Assembly: GCA_017542125.1 (NCBI GenBank)
Contig: JAFXXU010000058.1
Coordinates: 248,001 to 312,000, forward strand
Reading direction: 5' to 3'
Length of the DNA: 64,000 nucleotides
Source: Ruminococcus sp.
GTDB taxonomy: Bacteria > Bacillota > Clostridia > Oscillospirales > Ruminococcaceae
Made by a program: the position numbers and the translations under genes. Positions 9,008 to 17,468 of the stretch are shown here, one piece after another; the first letter of the stretch is position 1, and every line of letters begins with the position of its first letter. The notes under the pieces are model-generated. The model ran no database searches. It saw nothing but the letters and a program-made list of their open reading frames with translations, and had not been told where the DNA came from.

Positions 9008-9955
9008 ATGGCTGATGTAATCAAGAAGGCTACCAGAGAAAGCTACGGCGAGGCTCTCGCCGCTCTCGGTGACAAATACGATAATCTTTATGTTCTAGAT
9101 GCAGACCTTGCTGCAGCTACCAAGACCGGTATTTTCAAGAAGAAGTTCCCCGACAGGTTTTTTGACTGCGGTATTGCCGAGGCTAATATGATGGGCGTTG
9201 CTGCCGGCCTTGCTGCTACCGGCAAGATCCCTTTTGCTTCCACCTTCGCTATGTTTGCGGCAGGCAGAGCTTTTGAGATCGTCCGCAATTCTATCGGCTA
9301 TCCTCACCTCAATGTTAAGATCGGTGCTACCCACGCGGGTATCTCCGTAGGTGAGGACGGTGCTACCCACCAGTGCAATGAGGATATCGCTCTTATGAGA
9401 ACTATCCCCGGTATGACTATCATCAACCCCGCTGACGACGTTGAGGCTAAGGCTGCCGTAGAGGCTGCTATCCAGCACAACGGCCCCGTATATATGCGCT
9501 TCGGCAGACTTGCCGTTCCCGTATTCAACGATCCCGCTACCTATAAGTTTGAGCTGGGTAAGGGCATAAAACTCCGCGACGGCAAGGATATAGCCATCAT
9601 CGCTACCGGTCTTATGGTAAACGAGGCTATCGAGGCTGCTAAGGTTCTGGAGGCTGAGGGCGTATCTGCCACAGTTATCAATATCCATACCATCAAGCCT
9701 ATTGACGAGGATATCATCGTTGAGGCTGCCAAGACTACCGGGCTCGTTCTCACCGTTGAAGAGCACAGCATCATCGGCGGTCTGGGTTCTGCTGTCAGTG
9801 ATGTACTCTCCGCCAAGCAGCCCACTAAGCTGGTCAAGATCGGCGTGAATGACGAGTTCGGTCACTCCGGCCCCGCTGTTGAGCTTCTCAAGCAGTACGG
9901 TCTCTGTGCCGACAATATCGTAAAGACCGCTAAGGCTGCTGTTGCTGCCAAGTGA
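9008..9955 (+). CDS. Transketolase, C-terminal (pyrimidine-binding) subunit
   Basis: The second half of the split transketolase, 315 residues. It contains the pyrimidine-binding domain (DADLAAATKTGIF, then FFDCGIAEANMMGVAAGLA with the acidic residue that activates TPP) and the C-terminal transketolase domain (IIATGLMVNEAIEAA, VEEHSIIGGLGSAV). It is paralogous to the second half of Dxs at 28700-30547. It ends 20 bases before a strong intrinsic terminator, which closes the transcription unit. Confidence 0.95.
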   Translation: MADVIKKATRESYGEALAALGDKYDNLYVLDADLAAATKTGIFKKKFPDRFFDCGIAEANMMGVAAGLAATGKIPFASTFAMFAAGRAFEIVRNSIGYPHLNVKIGATHAGISVGEDGATHQCNEDIALMRTIPGMTIINPADDVEAKAAVEAAIQHNGPVYMRFGRLAVPVFNDPATYKFELGKGIKLRDGKDIAIIATGLMVNEAIEAAKVLEAEGVSATVINIHTIKPIDEDIIVEAAKTTGLVLTVEEHSIIGGLGSAVSDVLSAKQPTKLVKIGVNDEFGHSGPAVELLKQYGLCADNIVKTAKAAVAAK

Positions 9956-9956
9956 T

Positions 9957-10021
9957 CTGCAAAGGATAAAGCTTTGCCCGGAATGATCTTCATTCCGGGC
10001 TTTTTGCTGCAAAGGATAAAG
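9957..10021. repeat. 15-bp direct repeat bracketing the transketolase terminator
   Basis: CTGCAAAGGATAAAG occurs at 9957-9971 and again at 10007-10021, exactly 50 bases apart, one copy on each side of the terminator hairpin. It may be the trace of a small duplication. Confidence 0.8.
9976..10005 (+). terminator. Rho-independent terminator after transketolase
   Basis: A perfect 11-bp stem GCCCGGAATGA (9976-9986) / TCATTCCGGGC (9990-10000) with loop TCT, followed by TTTTT. It is bracketed by a 15-base direct repeat (see separate entry). Confidence 0.93.
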
Positions 10022-10048
10022 GCGGAGAACATAAGCTCTCCGCCTTTT
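10018..10048 (-). terminator. Bidirectional terminator after the binding lipoprotein gene
   Basis: Stem GGCGGAGA (10021-10028) / TCTCCGCC (10037-10044), flanked by AAA on one side and TTTT on the other, so it can act in both directions. It lies 16 bases beyond the stop of the minus-strand lipoprotein gene. Confidence 0.8.
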
Positions 10049-10063
10049 GTATTATAGGTGTTA

Positions 10064-11494
10064 TTATTCTTGATAAGCGTCAACAGCCTTGTTGATATCA
10101 ACAAGCTCGGATTCAACAACAGAGCGGTAAGCCTCTCTGAGGGAGGACCAGGAGTAAAGGATACCCTCATCGTTCTCTCTTGCGGTGTACTCATAGAGCT
10201 TTCTTGTTACGCAGCTGCCGTCCTCGGAGGAGTAGTCGTCGGAGAGCAGGGGAGAGATACCGTAGCCGTAGTCAAATACCATAATGTTATCGCTGGAGGA
10301 AGCGTCCTGAAGTACCTGATACATATCCTCGGTCCAGAGGGGATTTGCATTGAGGAACTTCTGCTTGCTGTTTTCGAGATACTCGGGATCGGTATTGGCG
10401 ATCCTGCAGCACTCATACCAGGTCTTAACAGCTTCGTTGGCCTTTGAGCCCTTGACCCACATATAAGCGGTCATATCGGAGGTCATGTAATTGCCCTCGG
10501 CGTTGGGATCCTTAGGAACGGGAACTACTCTGTAATCGTCGCCTTCCTTGGGACCGTTGGAACCGGTCAGAGCCCAGGGACCCATGCAGTAGAACAGTAT
10601 ATTGCCGTCCTTGAGGGCGTTGGATGCACCGCCGAGCCAATCGGGCTGGATGTAATTGTTCTTGCCGATCTTATAGATAAGATCCTCGGCTCTCTCAATA
10701 TCGCTGTCATCCAGGTTGCTCTTGAAGTGACCGTCCTCATAAACTACCATAGTCTTGCCGGTCTGCTGGATGAGCTGGGGCTGGAACCAGCCGTTGATGC
10801 CGTAACGAACGGTATCGTCCGGAGCACCGCTGACAAATGTCTCCATCATAGAGTACCAGTTATCCCAGTTCCACTCGCCGTTCTGGTAAAGCTCATAAGG
10901 ATCGTCAAGGTTGTTGCTGTCGATAACATTCTGATCGTACATAAACAGCGTACCAACAGAGAAGCTTACGGGAGCTACATAGTGCTTGCCGTTGAGAACG
11001 AACTGATCGGCAGTAGCCTTGGTGTCAGCCCAAAGAGGATCGCTGAAATCCACGATATCGTCAACAGGCTGATACATATTCTTCAGTACCTGAGAGGGGA
11101 ATGCCATCCACTCATACTTGAAGATGTCCGGAACATCCTTGTTGGAGAGCAGGGCAGTAGCCAGCTTGTCGAACTTCTCGCTGTCGATGACCTTGTTGGT
11201 GATGACCGTACCGCCCTTGTTGTTGAAGAGGGTCATCTCGACCGATTTGTCAGCACCTCTCGAGGGGTTGAGGTCATAGGTGCCCATCCATATGATCTCC
11301 TTCTGAGCATCGTCAGCGATCTCTTCGATCTCGCTTGTGTCACTGACCAGAACGGTCTCTACACTGGTGGTGGTCTCGGTATCGGTCGCGCTTGCAGTAC
11401 CGTTGTCCGAGGACTCTGAGCTGCCGCAGGCAGAGATACTGAGCACCGAGATCATAGCCGTCAGGAATGCCAGAGATTTCTTGATCTTTTTCAT
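10064..11494 (-). CDS. Extracellular solute-binding lipoprotein (carbohydrate ABC type), orphan
   Basis: A 476-residue substrate-binding protein. The N-terminus is a lipoprotein signal peptide with positively charged start (MKKIKK), hydrophobic core and lipobox LSISAC; the lipidated cysteine is C23. A Ser/Thr-rich linker follows, then a family 1 binding fold (NVIDSNNLDDPYELY, WNWDNWYSMM, GINGWFQPQL, FYCMGPWALTG). Such proteins deliver sugars or oligosaccharides to ABC importers. No permease or ATPase gene is nearby, so it either serves a distant transporter or acts as a sensor. GGAGG precedes the start, and a near-perfect sigma-A promoter with an operator-like inverted repeat lies upstream. 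The substrate is not predictable. Confidence 0.88.
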   Translation of the reverse strand: MKKIKKSLAFLTAMISVLSISACGSSESSDNGTASATDTETTTSVETVLVSDTSEIEEIADDAQKEIIWMGTYDLNPSRGADKSVEMTLFNNKGGTVITNKVIDSEKFDKLATALLSNKDVPDIFKYEWMAFPSQVLKNMYQPVDDIVDFSDPLWADTKATADQFVLNGKHYVAPVSFSVGTLFMYDQNVIDSNNLDDPYELYQNGEWNWDNWYSMMETFVSGAPDDTVRYGINGWFQPQLIQQTGKTMVVYEDGHFKSNLDDSDIERAEDLIYKIGKNNYIQPDWLGGASNALKDGNILFYCMGPWALTGSNGPKEGDDYRVVPVPKDPNAEGNYMTSDMTAYMWVKGSKANEAVKTWYECCRIANTDPEYLENSKQKFLNANPLWTEDMYQVLQDASSSDNIMVFDYGYGISPLLSDDYSSEDGSCVTRKLYEYTARENDEGILYSWSSLREAYRSVVESELVDINKAVDAYQE

Positions 11495-11521
11495 ATAATA
11501 CCTCCATCAAAACACACTAAG

Positions 11522-11544
11522 ACAAATAATGTTATATTATTTGT
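11522..11544. promoter_or_regulatory. Inverted repeat at the transcription start, candidate operator
   Basis: Perfect 9-bp arms ACAAATAAT (11522-11530) and ATTATTTGT (11536-11544) with a 5-base centre. It covers about +1 to +20 of the lipoprotein transcript, a classic repressor position. The regulator is unknown; the centre lacks the CG step typical of LacI/CcpA sites. Confidence 0.55.
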
Positions 11545-11548
11545 AATT

Positions 11549-11577
11549 ATTATAACAAAAGGGTCTGGATTTGTCAA
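11549..11577 (-). promoter_or_regulatory. Sigma-A promoter of the binding lipoprotein gene
   Basis: On the minus strand: -35 TTGACA (complement at 11572-11577), a 17-bp spacer and -10 TATAAT (11549-11554). Both hexamers match consensus exactly. Transcription should start near 11542. Confidence 0.9.
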
Positions 11578-11755
11578 TAATATTATTATACAAATCTATC
11601 CGCCACTTTTGGACACAATAGCTAAAACGCGCAGTTTGCGATGATAATATAATATAGGATGATAATATATTTGCTTTCAGATATTTGCATATGTGTATTA
11701 TTCATATATTAGGGTATCCCTGCTAAAATATTTGTTAATAAAAATAAAAAAACTG

Positions 11756-11784
11756 TTGCATTACTTGCAAAAATAGTGTATAAT
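11756..11784 (+). promoter_or_regulatory. Sigma-A promoter of the AI-2E family gene
   Basis: -35 TTGCAT (11756-11761), 17-bp spacer, -10 TATAAT (11779-11784). It overlaps the GTG at 11776, so that GTG cannot be the translation start. Confidence 0.8.
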
Positions 11785-11808
11785 AAAAATAAGAATTATT
11801 TATGTGAG

Positions 11809-13146
11809 ATGAAGCGTATGAAACTGTACACAAACAAAAAATATAATACAGTTGCTTTTTATGCCATAGTCGTTATTGCGGTCAATGTGCTGCTGGTTAT
11901 GGCTATCTTCAAGTTCAACTCCATTCTTTCGATCCTGAATAAAGCCCTTGATATAACAATGCCCATCATCTGGGGCCTGGCGATAGCATTTCTCATCAAC
12001 CCCCTTATGGTAACTACTGAGAGGATCTACGTCAAGCTATTCAAGAAAGTCCGACGGCCCAAGCTGATGCGGGCAGTTTCGGTGACAATAGCTTCTATAC
12101 TGTTTTTGGGTATGGTCGTCGGAATTATCGCGGTAATCGTCCCTGAATTCGTCAATAACTTCAATGAGATAGTCAACAACTTCTCGGATCTGATCGAAAA
12201 GGCTCAGGATTGGATGAACAAGATCCTGAAGAATTATCCGAAAGTCCAGGAGATGATCACCAAGAAGCTCAACGAGTTCGGCTCAGACCTTACAAAGCTC
12301 CAGCCTATGCTTGAAAACATCCTGAACGGAGCTGTTGGTGTCGTTAACGTAGTTTATAATTTCGTTCTCGGATTTATCGTTTCTATCTACCTGCTTATCT
12401 CGAAAGAAAAGCATATCGCTGAGACCAAGAAAATACTCTTTGCTAACTTCAAGAAATCCTCTGCCGAAAAGATACTCCATTTTGGCCAGGACGCTAATAT
12501 GATCTTCTCCGGGTTTATCAGCGGAAAGCTCATTGATTCGCTCATTATCGGAATCATCTGTTTTATAGGCCTTACTCTTATCGGTATGCCCTATAATGTA
12601 CTGATCAGCGTTATTGTAGGCGTTACGAATATCATACCCTTCTTCGGCCCGTTCATAGGCGCTGTACCTTCCGCGCTGCTGATACTGCTGGTCGAGCCCA
12701 AAATGGTCATCTGGCTGCTGCTGTTCATACTGCTTCTCCAGCAGTTCGACGGCAACATCCTCGGGCCTAAGATCCTTGGCAACTCCACGGGTCTGCCTGC
12801 TATCTGGGTAATGATCTCTCTGTTCATCTGCGGCGGATTGTTCGGATTTGTCGGGATGGCATTGGGTGTACCCACATTTGCTCTTATGTATAAGATAGCC
12901 AAGGAGAATATCAACAACAAGCTGAAGCGCAAGAAGATGCCAACCGATACCCAGTATTATATCGACAACGCCGATAAGCTTACCGCGCCTCACATCAAGA
13001 AAGTGCCCCTTACTCCCGAGGAGCTGGATGATCTTATCATCCCGAGCTGCGACGAGGTCAATGAAGCTGTCGAGGGCAGCGGAATAGCCGAGGTGCCTGC
13101 GTCGGATGTTATCACGGGTGAGGAGCCCTCTGTCGAAACACAATAG
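11809..13146 (+). CDS. AI-2E (PerM) family membrane transporter
   Basis: An integral membrane protein of about 445 residues in the AI-2E/PerM/TqsA family, whose members have been linked to autoinducer-2, ion or metabolite export. Eight or so hydrophobic segments are visible in two clusters: an N-terminal pair, and a C-terminal set around NIIPFFGPFIGAVPS, LLLQQFDGNILGPKILG and the following GLPAIWV. The cytoplasmic C-terminal tail of about 70 residues is charged. I choose ATG 11809 because the longer GTG frame begins inside the promoter; ATG 11818 is also possible, and neither has a strong ribosome site. It is probably monocistronic, ending at a terminator near 13152-13193. Confidence 0.88.
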   Translation: MKRMKLYTNKKYNTVAFYAIVVIAVNVLLVMAIFKFNSILSILNKALDITMPIIWGLAIAFLINPLMVTTERIYVKLFKKVRRPKLMRAVSVTIASILFLGMVVGIIAVIVPEFVNNFNEIVNNFSDLIEKAQDWMNKILKNYPKVQEMITKKLNEFGSDLTKLQPMLENILNGAVGVVNVVYNFVLGFIVSIYLLISKEKHIAETKKILFANFKKSSAEKILHFGQDANMIFSGFISGKLIDSLIIGIICFIGLTLIGMPYNVLISVIVGVTNIIPFFGPFIGAVPSALLILLVEPKMVIWLLLFILLLQQFDGNILGPKILGNSTGLPAIWVMISLFICGGLFGFVGMALGVPTFALMYKIAKENINNKLKRKKMPTDTQYYIDNADKLTAPHIKKVPLTPEELDDLIIPSCDEVNEAVEGSGIAEVPASDVITGEEPSVETQ

Positions 13147-13151
13147 AAATA

Positions 13152-13193
13152 AAGCCCGTTATGCGCAAAAAATGCTATTGACGGGCTTGTTTT
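13152..13193 (+). terminator. Terminator after the AI-2E family gene
   Basis: Stem AAGCCCGT (13152-13159) / ACGGGCTT (13181-13188) with a 21-base loop, followed by GTTTTT. The downstream arm also contains most of the -35 box of the glgA promoter. Confidence 0.65.
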
Positions 13194-13206
13194 TATATGA
13201 TAGAAT
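13178..13206 (+). promoter_or_regulatory. Sigma-A promoter of glgA
   Basis: -35 TTGACG (13178-13183), 17-bp spacer, -10 TAGAAT (13201-13206). It overlaps the terminator hairpin of the preceding gene. Confidence 0.75.
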
Positions 13207-13242
13207 ATAAGTATGATCCAAAATATCGAAAGGGTGTTGAAA

Positions 13243-14685
13243 ATGAAAAGAATTCTTTTTGCGTCATCCGAAGCGGTACCTTTTATGAAAACAGGCGGCC
13301 TTGCCGACGTTGTGGGCTCTTTGCCGAAATGCTTTGACAAGAGCAGCTATGATGTCCGCATAGTAATGCCCAAGTATCAGTGCATCAATGAAAAGCTCAA
13401 AGAGCTTATGCAGTACAAGACCCATTTCTATATGGACTTTGCAGGTGAGAGCAGATATGTCGGCGTTCTCGAAGCTGAGTACGACGGTGTCAAGTACATC
13501 TTTATCGACAATGAGTCCTATTTCTCCGGGCCCAAGCCCTATACCGACTGGCATTGGGACGTTCAGAAGTTCATGTTCTTTGACAGAGCTGTGCTTTCAG
13601 CGCTTCCTCTGCTGGATTTCCGCCCCGATATCATCCATTGCCACGATTGGCAGACAGGTCTTATCCCCGTATATCTTCACGACAGCTTCCAGGGAGGAGA
13701 ATTCTTCCGCGGGATAAAAACCGTTATGACTATCCACAATTTAAAATTTCAGGGCAACGACAACTCTCTGCTGTTTATGAAGCTCTCCGGTCTCTCGGAG
13801 TATTATATGACCTATGATAAGCTCCTTATGGGCCCCGACGGAAATATGCTCAAGGGCGGCCTTGTTTACGCCGATGCTATCACCACCGTTTCCGATTCAT
13901 ATGCCGAGGAGATAAAGACGGAGTTTTACGGTGAGGGGCTTGACGGCCTGATGAGAGCCCGTGCTCACGACCTCCGCGGTATCGTCAACGGAATAGACTA
14001 TGACCTCTACAATCCCGAGACCGACGGCAATATTGATTTCAGATACAATGCCTCTAATGCTGTTCAGATGAAGCTGGAGAACAAGAGAGCCTTGCAGAAG
14101 CAGCTGGGCATCGGAAGCGGCGATAACAGGTTTATGATAGGCATTGTTTCCCGCCTTACCGACCAGAAGGGCTTTGACCTCATCGCTTATATGATGGAAA
14201 GGATCTGTCAGCGTGACGTTCAGCTGGTAATCCTCGGTACGGGCGAGCAGAAGCACGAGGATATGTTTCGTTACTTCGCAGGGCGCTTCCCTGAGAAGGT
14301 ATCTGCAAACATCTACTATTCCGAGCCTCTTTCCCATAAGATCTATGCCTCCTGCGACGCATTCCTGATGCCTTCGCTGTTTGAGCCCTGCGGGCTTTCT
14401 CAGCTGATGTCGCTAAGATACGGCACTCTGCCCATCGTCCGCGAGACCGGCGGCCTTCGTGATACAGTACAGCCCTATAATCAGTTCACCGGAGAGGGCA
14501 CAGGTTTCAGCTTTACGAATTACAATGCCTTTGATATGTATAACACCGTTATGTTTGCTCATTCGATCTATGTTGATCACCGAGATGAGTGGAACAAGAT
14601 GATGCAGAGAGCTATGGCCATGGACTTCTCCTGGCAGGCTTCAGCCAACAAATACCGCGAGATGTACGATTGGCTCATCGGCTGA
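13243..14685 (+). CDS. glgA: Glycogen synthase (ADP-glucose type)
   Basis: GlgA (480 residues) transfers glucose from ADP-glucose to growing glycogen in the cytoplasm. It is a GT5, GT-B fold enzyme: the N-terminal ADP-glucose motif KTGGLADVVGSLPK, the central HDWQTGLIP and NLKFQGN, and the C-terminal block PSLFEPCGLSQLMSLRYGTLPIVRETGGLRDTV are all intact. The start is ATG 13243 with AAAGGG at 13229-13234; the ATG at 13213 lies too close to the promoter and lacks a ribosome site. The gene is alone between a promoter and a terminator. Its branching partner glgB sits 38 kb downstream under a separate promoter. Confidence 0.97.
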   Translation: MKRILFASSEAVPFMKTGGLADVVGSLPKCFDKSSYDVRIVMPKYQCINEKLKELMQYKTHFYMDFAGESRYVGVLEAEYDGVKYIFIDNESYFSGPKPYTDWHWDVQKFMFFDRAVLSALPLLDFRPDIIHCHDWQTGLIPVYLHDSFQGGEFFRGIKTVMTIHNLKFQGNDNSLLFMKLSGLSEYYMTYDKLLMGPDGNMLKGGLVYADAITTVSDSYAEEIKTEFYGEGLDGLMRARAHDLRGIVNGIDYDLYNPETDGNIDFRYNASNAVQMKLENKRALQKQLGIGSGDNRFMIGIVSRLTDQKGFDLIAYMMERICQRDVQLVILGTGEQKHEDMFRYFAGRFPEKVSANIYYSEPLSHKIYASCDAFLMPSLFEPCGLSQLMSLRYGTLPIVRETGGLRDTVQPYNQFTGEGTGFSFTNYNAFDMYNTVMFAHSIYVDHRDEWNKMMQRAMAMDFSWQASANKYREMYDWLIG

Positions 14686-14699
14686 TACACATAAGCTTT

Positions 14700-14730
14700 G
14701 CGGCAGTACCTGTTCGGTGCTGCCGCTTTT
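14700..14730 (+). terminator. Terminator after glgA
   Basis: An 11-bp stem with one G-U pair, GCGGCAGTACC (14700-14710) / GGTGCTGCCGC (14716-14726), loop TGTTC, then TTTT. Confidence 0.85.
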
Positions 14731-14741
14731 GTCATATGAAT

Positions 14742-14775
14742 AACGCGGTCATCGTATATCTGTGATGACCGCGTT
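14742..14775 (-). terminator. Terminator hairpin after the transglutaminase operon
   Basis: A perfect 12-bp stem AACGCGGTCATC (14742-14753) / GATGACCGCGTT (14764-14775), just past the minus-strand stop at 14783. The U-tract is weak, so part of its job may be mRNA end protection. Confidence 0.65.
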
Positions 14776-14782
14776 TAGTTTA

Positions 14783-17449
14783 TCAGTACATTCCGTACAG
14801 CCATTTAGAGACAAATCGCCCAAAGCCGCTGAGCTTCTGTTTTACAACATCATCGGAAAGCTTTCTGAGCATCTCGAGGGCGCTGACATATTCTTTGTCG
14901 GAAAGCTCTTTGTTGCTGTGTTCAGCTTCGATAGCAAGCTCGGAGAGATTGGAAAGATCACCGGCTATGCAATCAAGCTCCAGCTTATGGCAGGTGCCAA
15001 TTAGTTTCAGCGCCTGTTTCTCATCGCTGATGTTTGAGGAATCTGTAATATTCAGCAGCGAAAGGTATTTCAGATAATAAGCATAGATATACTTAACTGC
15101 TTCGTTTCGGTCTGTTTGCCGTATCAGCTTGCGCTTCTTTTTTAGCTTGTAGCTGCGGTGTAAAAGCACAATCGCCAGCACAATGATAATGAACAGCGCA
15201 TCTGCGATCACGACCTTAGCAAACACGCTCAAGCCCTCGCTGCCGGAGCCTGTACCTTTGCCGCCGCCTCCGCCGCCGTTGGGATCAAGCCACTTGTTTT
15301 CGGAGGAAGCAGTATCCGTTGCGGAGGTAACGGCGCTGGTCTCGCTTTTAGCAGAAGAAGCAGAACCTTTCGTTAAAGACGTGCCGAAGGTTGTCTGGCT
15401 CGGAGGAGCCGCACTCGTTACGGTAGTAGTGACTGTGGTCGTCTCGGTGGTTTTCGGGTCGGCGGGCTGGTTGGGATTGATTCCGCCGCTGAACCCGGGA
15501 GTGAACTCAACGGGCAGCCAGCCGATGCCTTCGATGAAGATCTCGCACCAGGCGTGGGCAGCTTTGTCTGTGATATCAGCCTCGAGGGAGGTCCCGTTGA
15601 CCTCAAACTCGTTAGGTGTAACGATATATCCTTCGACATATCTGGCAGGGAAGCCGAACATTCTCATCAGCATAACTCCCGCAGAAGCGTAATAGGAGCA
15701 GTAGCCGCTCTTTTCGGGATGCTCGAGGAAGTGATCTATGAAATCCTCACCCGAAGGCGTCTTCCCCGGAGTCAGATTATAGTAGAAGCCGCGGCTATTG
15801 AAATACCGCTTTATAGCTTCGATGCACTGAGAGGTGTAGCCGATCTCAAACCGGGAGTTAGCTCCGAATCCGCTGCTGATGGTCTCAAAGACTCTGTTTA
15901 GCGTTTCTGAATGGGGTACATCGGTATAGTTTTCCCTTACGAAGTTATAGTAGAGCCTGTTTTTCAGGCTGAGAGTATTGGATGTGTTTGCTGAGAAGTA
16001 ATAGAGAACGGAGTCTATCATTGAAGCATTTGTTCCTTCGGGACCGAGCTTGGTAACATCAAGGAAATCAAGTATGTATTTTCTTGATCTCAGCTTGACA
16101 TACCCCTCATCGGTGGGCTGAACACGCTCGTTCTTGTCCTCGTTATCATCGCTGAGATAATCTGTAAAGTAGGGTGCGTAAGCAAATCTCCTGCTTGCTC
16201 CGATAACAGCAATCGATATCTTGTTCTCAGTATCGAACCTGCCCAAGCCCGCGCTGTTGAACATCTCATAATTGAAGTTCTGCAGCGGCTCGCCGTCAAA
16301 AGCGTTTTTCAGATCGCTGCTCGGTTCTTCATCAATGGGATCCCAGCAGTTATCTTCGTATTTGCCCGCTACATAGCCCCTCAGATAAAGAGTATCGGAA
16401 GGACGCATCTTTATCTTGGCATTCAGAGCTGTAGAGCCGTCAAAGGTTATACCGTCGCGCTCGCCGAGCCTTCCGCCGTTAGTGCCTCCAACAGTCTTTA
16501 CTGCGAAGATATCAAAGCCGCCGTCATAATCTGCCAGCAGGTTCTGCAGACTGGTGAACGAGAAGTTGTTTATAGCCTCGGTGATGTTCTTTCTCAGGTT
16601 AGTGAATGCTTTGGGTCTAACAAATCCCGAAAGGCTTGAAAACAGTATAGCAGCCGCGAACACCGCCGCACAAATTATGGCGACTGTGGTCATATACACG
16701 GTAAAGAATTTGTTTTTAAGCTGCTTTGAGGTGAAATAATAAGCCTTTTTACGCCGGTGGACTGCAAATGTGTTGTTGACGCCGGCTTTGTTCGTGGAAT
16801 GGTTAACGAGGGCTATGGTTATAACGACTATCCATACCAAAACAAGGGCTATGATATATAGAGTAGGAGCCTCCCAGCCGTGATACAGACCTATCTCCAC
16901 AAAGGGAAAGGTGGAAACGAACAGGATAGCGAAATCAAGCCTTACAATACAGGAAACAGCCACCAGCAAAGCGATCACAGACCCGATAAAGATCATAAAC
17001 CTTGATATGCTGTCGGGTACATCGGACTTGGGGATCTTCCTTACGGCATCCTGTATCTCTGCAGAGGATATGCCCGCTCGCTGGAAGTATTTGTCCAGCA
17101 GCAGGTAGAACCCGTCGGAGATCATATTCTTGCTGATAAAGAAGTAGATCGCCTGGAGCACCAGATAGCCTATACCCGCTGACTTGATAAGCGGGTTCTT
17201 AGTCACTATCGCTGCAATGCAAAGACACATCAGCACTGCCGGCAGGAAGGATACCGAGGATACTTCAAGGAAGGAGCCCAGTATCTGCACTGTGCTGACC
17301 GATGCGATCATCGCAAGCATTATCCTTATGATAAAGGATCTGTCCTTGTTGATCTCCAGCCCGGTCGACAGCGCAATATCACCGTCTATTACTATACCGT
17401 TTGAGGTTATTATACCCTGATCGGTATTTTTTGACCGTATCTTTTTCAT
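14783..17449 (-). CDS. Membrane-bound transglutaminase-domain protein (TgpA-like)
   Basis: An 888-residue membrane protein. The first 270 residues contain about seven hydrophobic helices. An extracellular part follows, with a transglutaminase-like core: Cys near residue 584 in GYCSYYASAG, His in AHAWCEIFIEGIGWLP, and a following acidic position. After it come a Thr/Ser/Pro linker, a Gly-rich stretch (GGGGGKGTGSGS), one more membrane helix and a Lys/Arg-rich cytoplasmic tail with a helical domain. Family members are found with MoxR and DUF58 proteins, as here, and probably act on extracellular proteins or peptides; substrate and reaction are unknown. It is last in the operon, 19 bases after the DUF58 gene. 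Confidence 0.87.
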   Translation of the reverse strand: MKKIRSKNTDQGIITSNGIVIDGDIALSTGLEINKDRSFIIRIMLAMIASVSTVQILGSFLEVSSVSFLPAVLMCLCIAAIVTKNPLIKSAGIGYLVLQAIYFFISKNMISDGFYLLLDKYFQRAGISSAEIQDAVRKIPKSDVPDSISRFMIFIGSVIALLVAVSCIVRLDFAILFVSTFPFVEIGLYHGWEAPTLYIIALVLVWIVVITIALVNHSTNKAGVNNTFAVHRRKKAYYFTSKQLKNKFFTVYMTTVAIICAAVFAAAILFSSLSGFVRPKAFTNLRKNITEAINNFSFTSLQNLLADYDGGFDIFAVKTVGGTNGGRLGERDGITFDGSTALNAKIKMRPSDTLYLRGYVAGKYEDNCWDPIDEEPSSDLKNAFDGEPLQNFNYEMFNSAGLGRFDTENKISIAVIGASRRFAYAPYFTDYLSDDNEDKNERVQPTDEGYVKLRSRKYILDFLDVTKLGPEGTNASMIDSVLYYFSANTSNTLSLKNRLYYNFVRENYTDVPHSETLNRVFETISSGFGANSRFEIGYTSQCIEAIKRYFNSRGFYYNLTPGKTPSGEDFIDHFLEHPEKSGYCSYYASAGVMLMRMFGFPARYVEGYIVTPNEFEVNGTSLEADITDKAAHAWCEIFIEGIGWLPVEFTPGFSGGINPNQPADPKTTETTTVTTTVTSAAPPSQTTFGTSLTKGSASSAKSETSAVTSATDTASSENKWLDPNGGGGGGKGTGSGSEGLSVFAKVVIADALFIIIVLAIVLLHRSYKLKKKRKLIRQTDRNEAVKYIYAYYLKYLSLLNITDSSNISDEKQALKLIGTCHKLELDCIAGDLSNLSELAIEAEHSNKELSDKEYVSALEMLRKLSDDVVKQKLSGFGRFVSKWLYGMY

Positions 17450-17468
17450 GTTGTCACCTTATATATCT

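Larger units (their letters stand above)
11495..11808. other. AT-rich divergent intergenic region with direct repeats
   Basis: This 314-base gap separates the lipoprotein gene (-) from the AI-2E transporter (+). Besides the two promoters it holds an 11-bp direct repeat GATGATAATAT (11640-11650 and 11658-11668) and an 8-bp repeat ATATTTGC (11667-11674 and 11681-11688). No small coding frame with a ribosome site was found. The repeats lie between the two promoters and may bind a regulator. Confidence 0.6.

Noticed and set aside
9095..10012. Open frame of about 305 codons on the minus strand
   Set aside because: It is the mirror of the transketolase C-terminal gene; no family pattern or ribosome site.
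12283..13143. Open frame of about 286 codons on the minus strand
   Set aside because: Antisense to the AI-2E membrane protein; it is rich in charged residues that reflect the complement of hydrophobic codons, not a real protein.
15230..15300. Glycine-codon-rich stretch as a microsatellite-like repeat
   Set aside because: It encodes the Gly-rich linker of the transglutaminase protein in frame and is not a separate repeat element.
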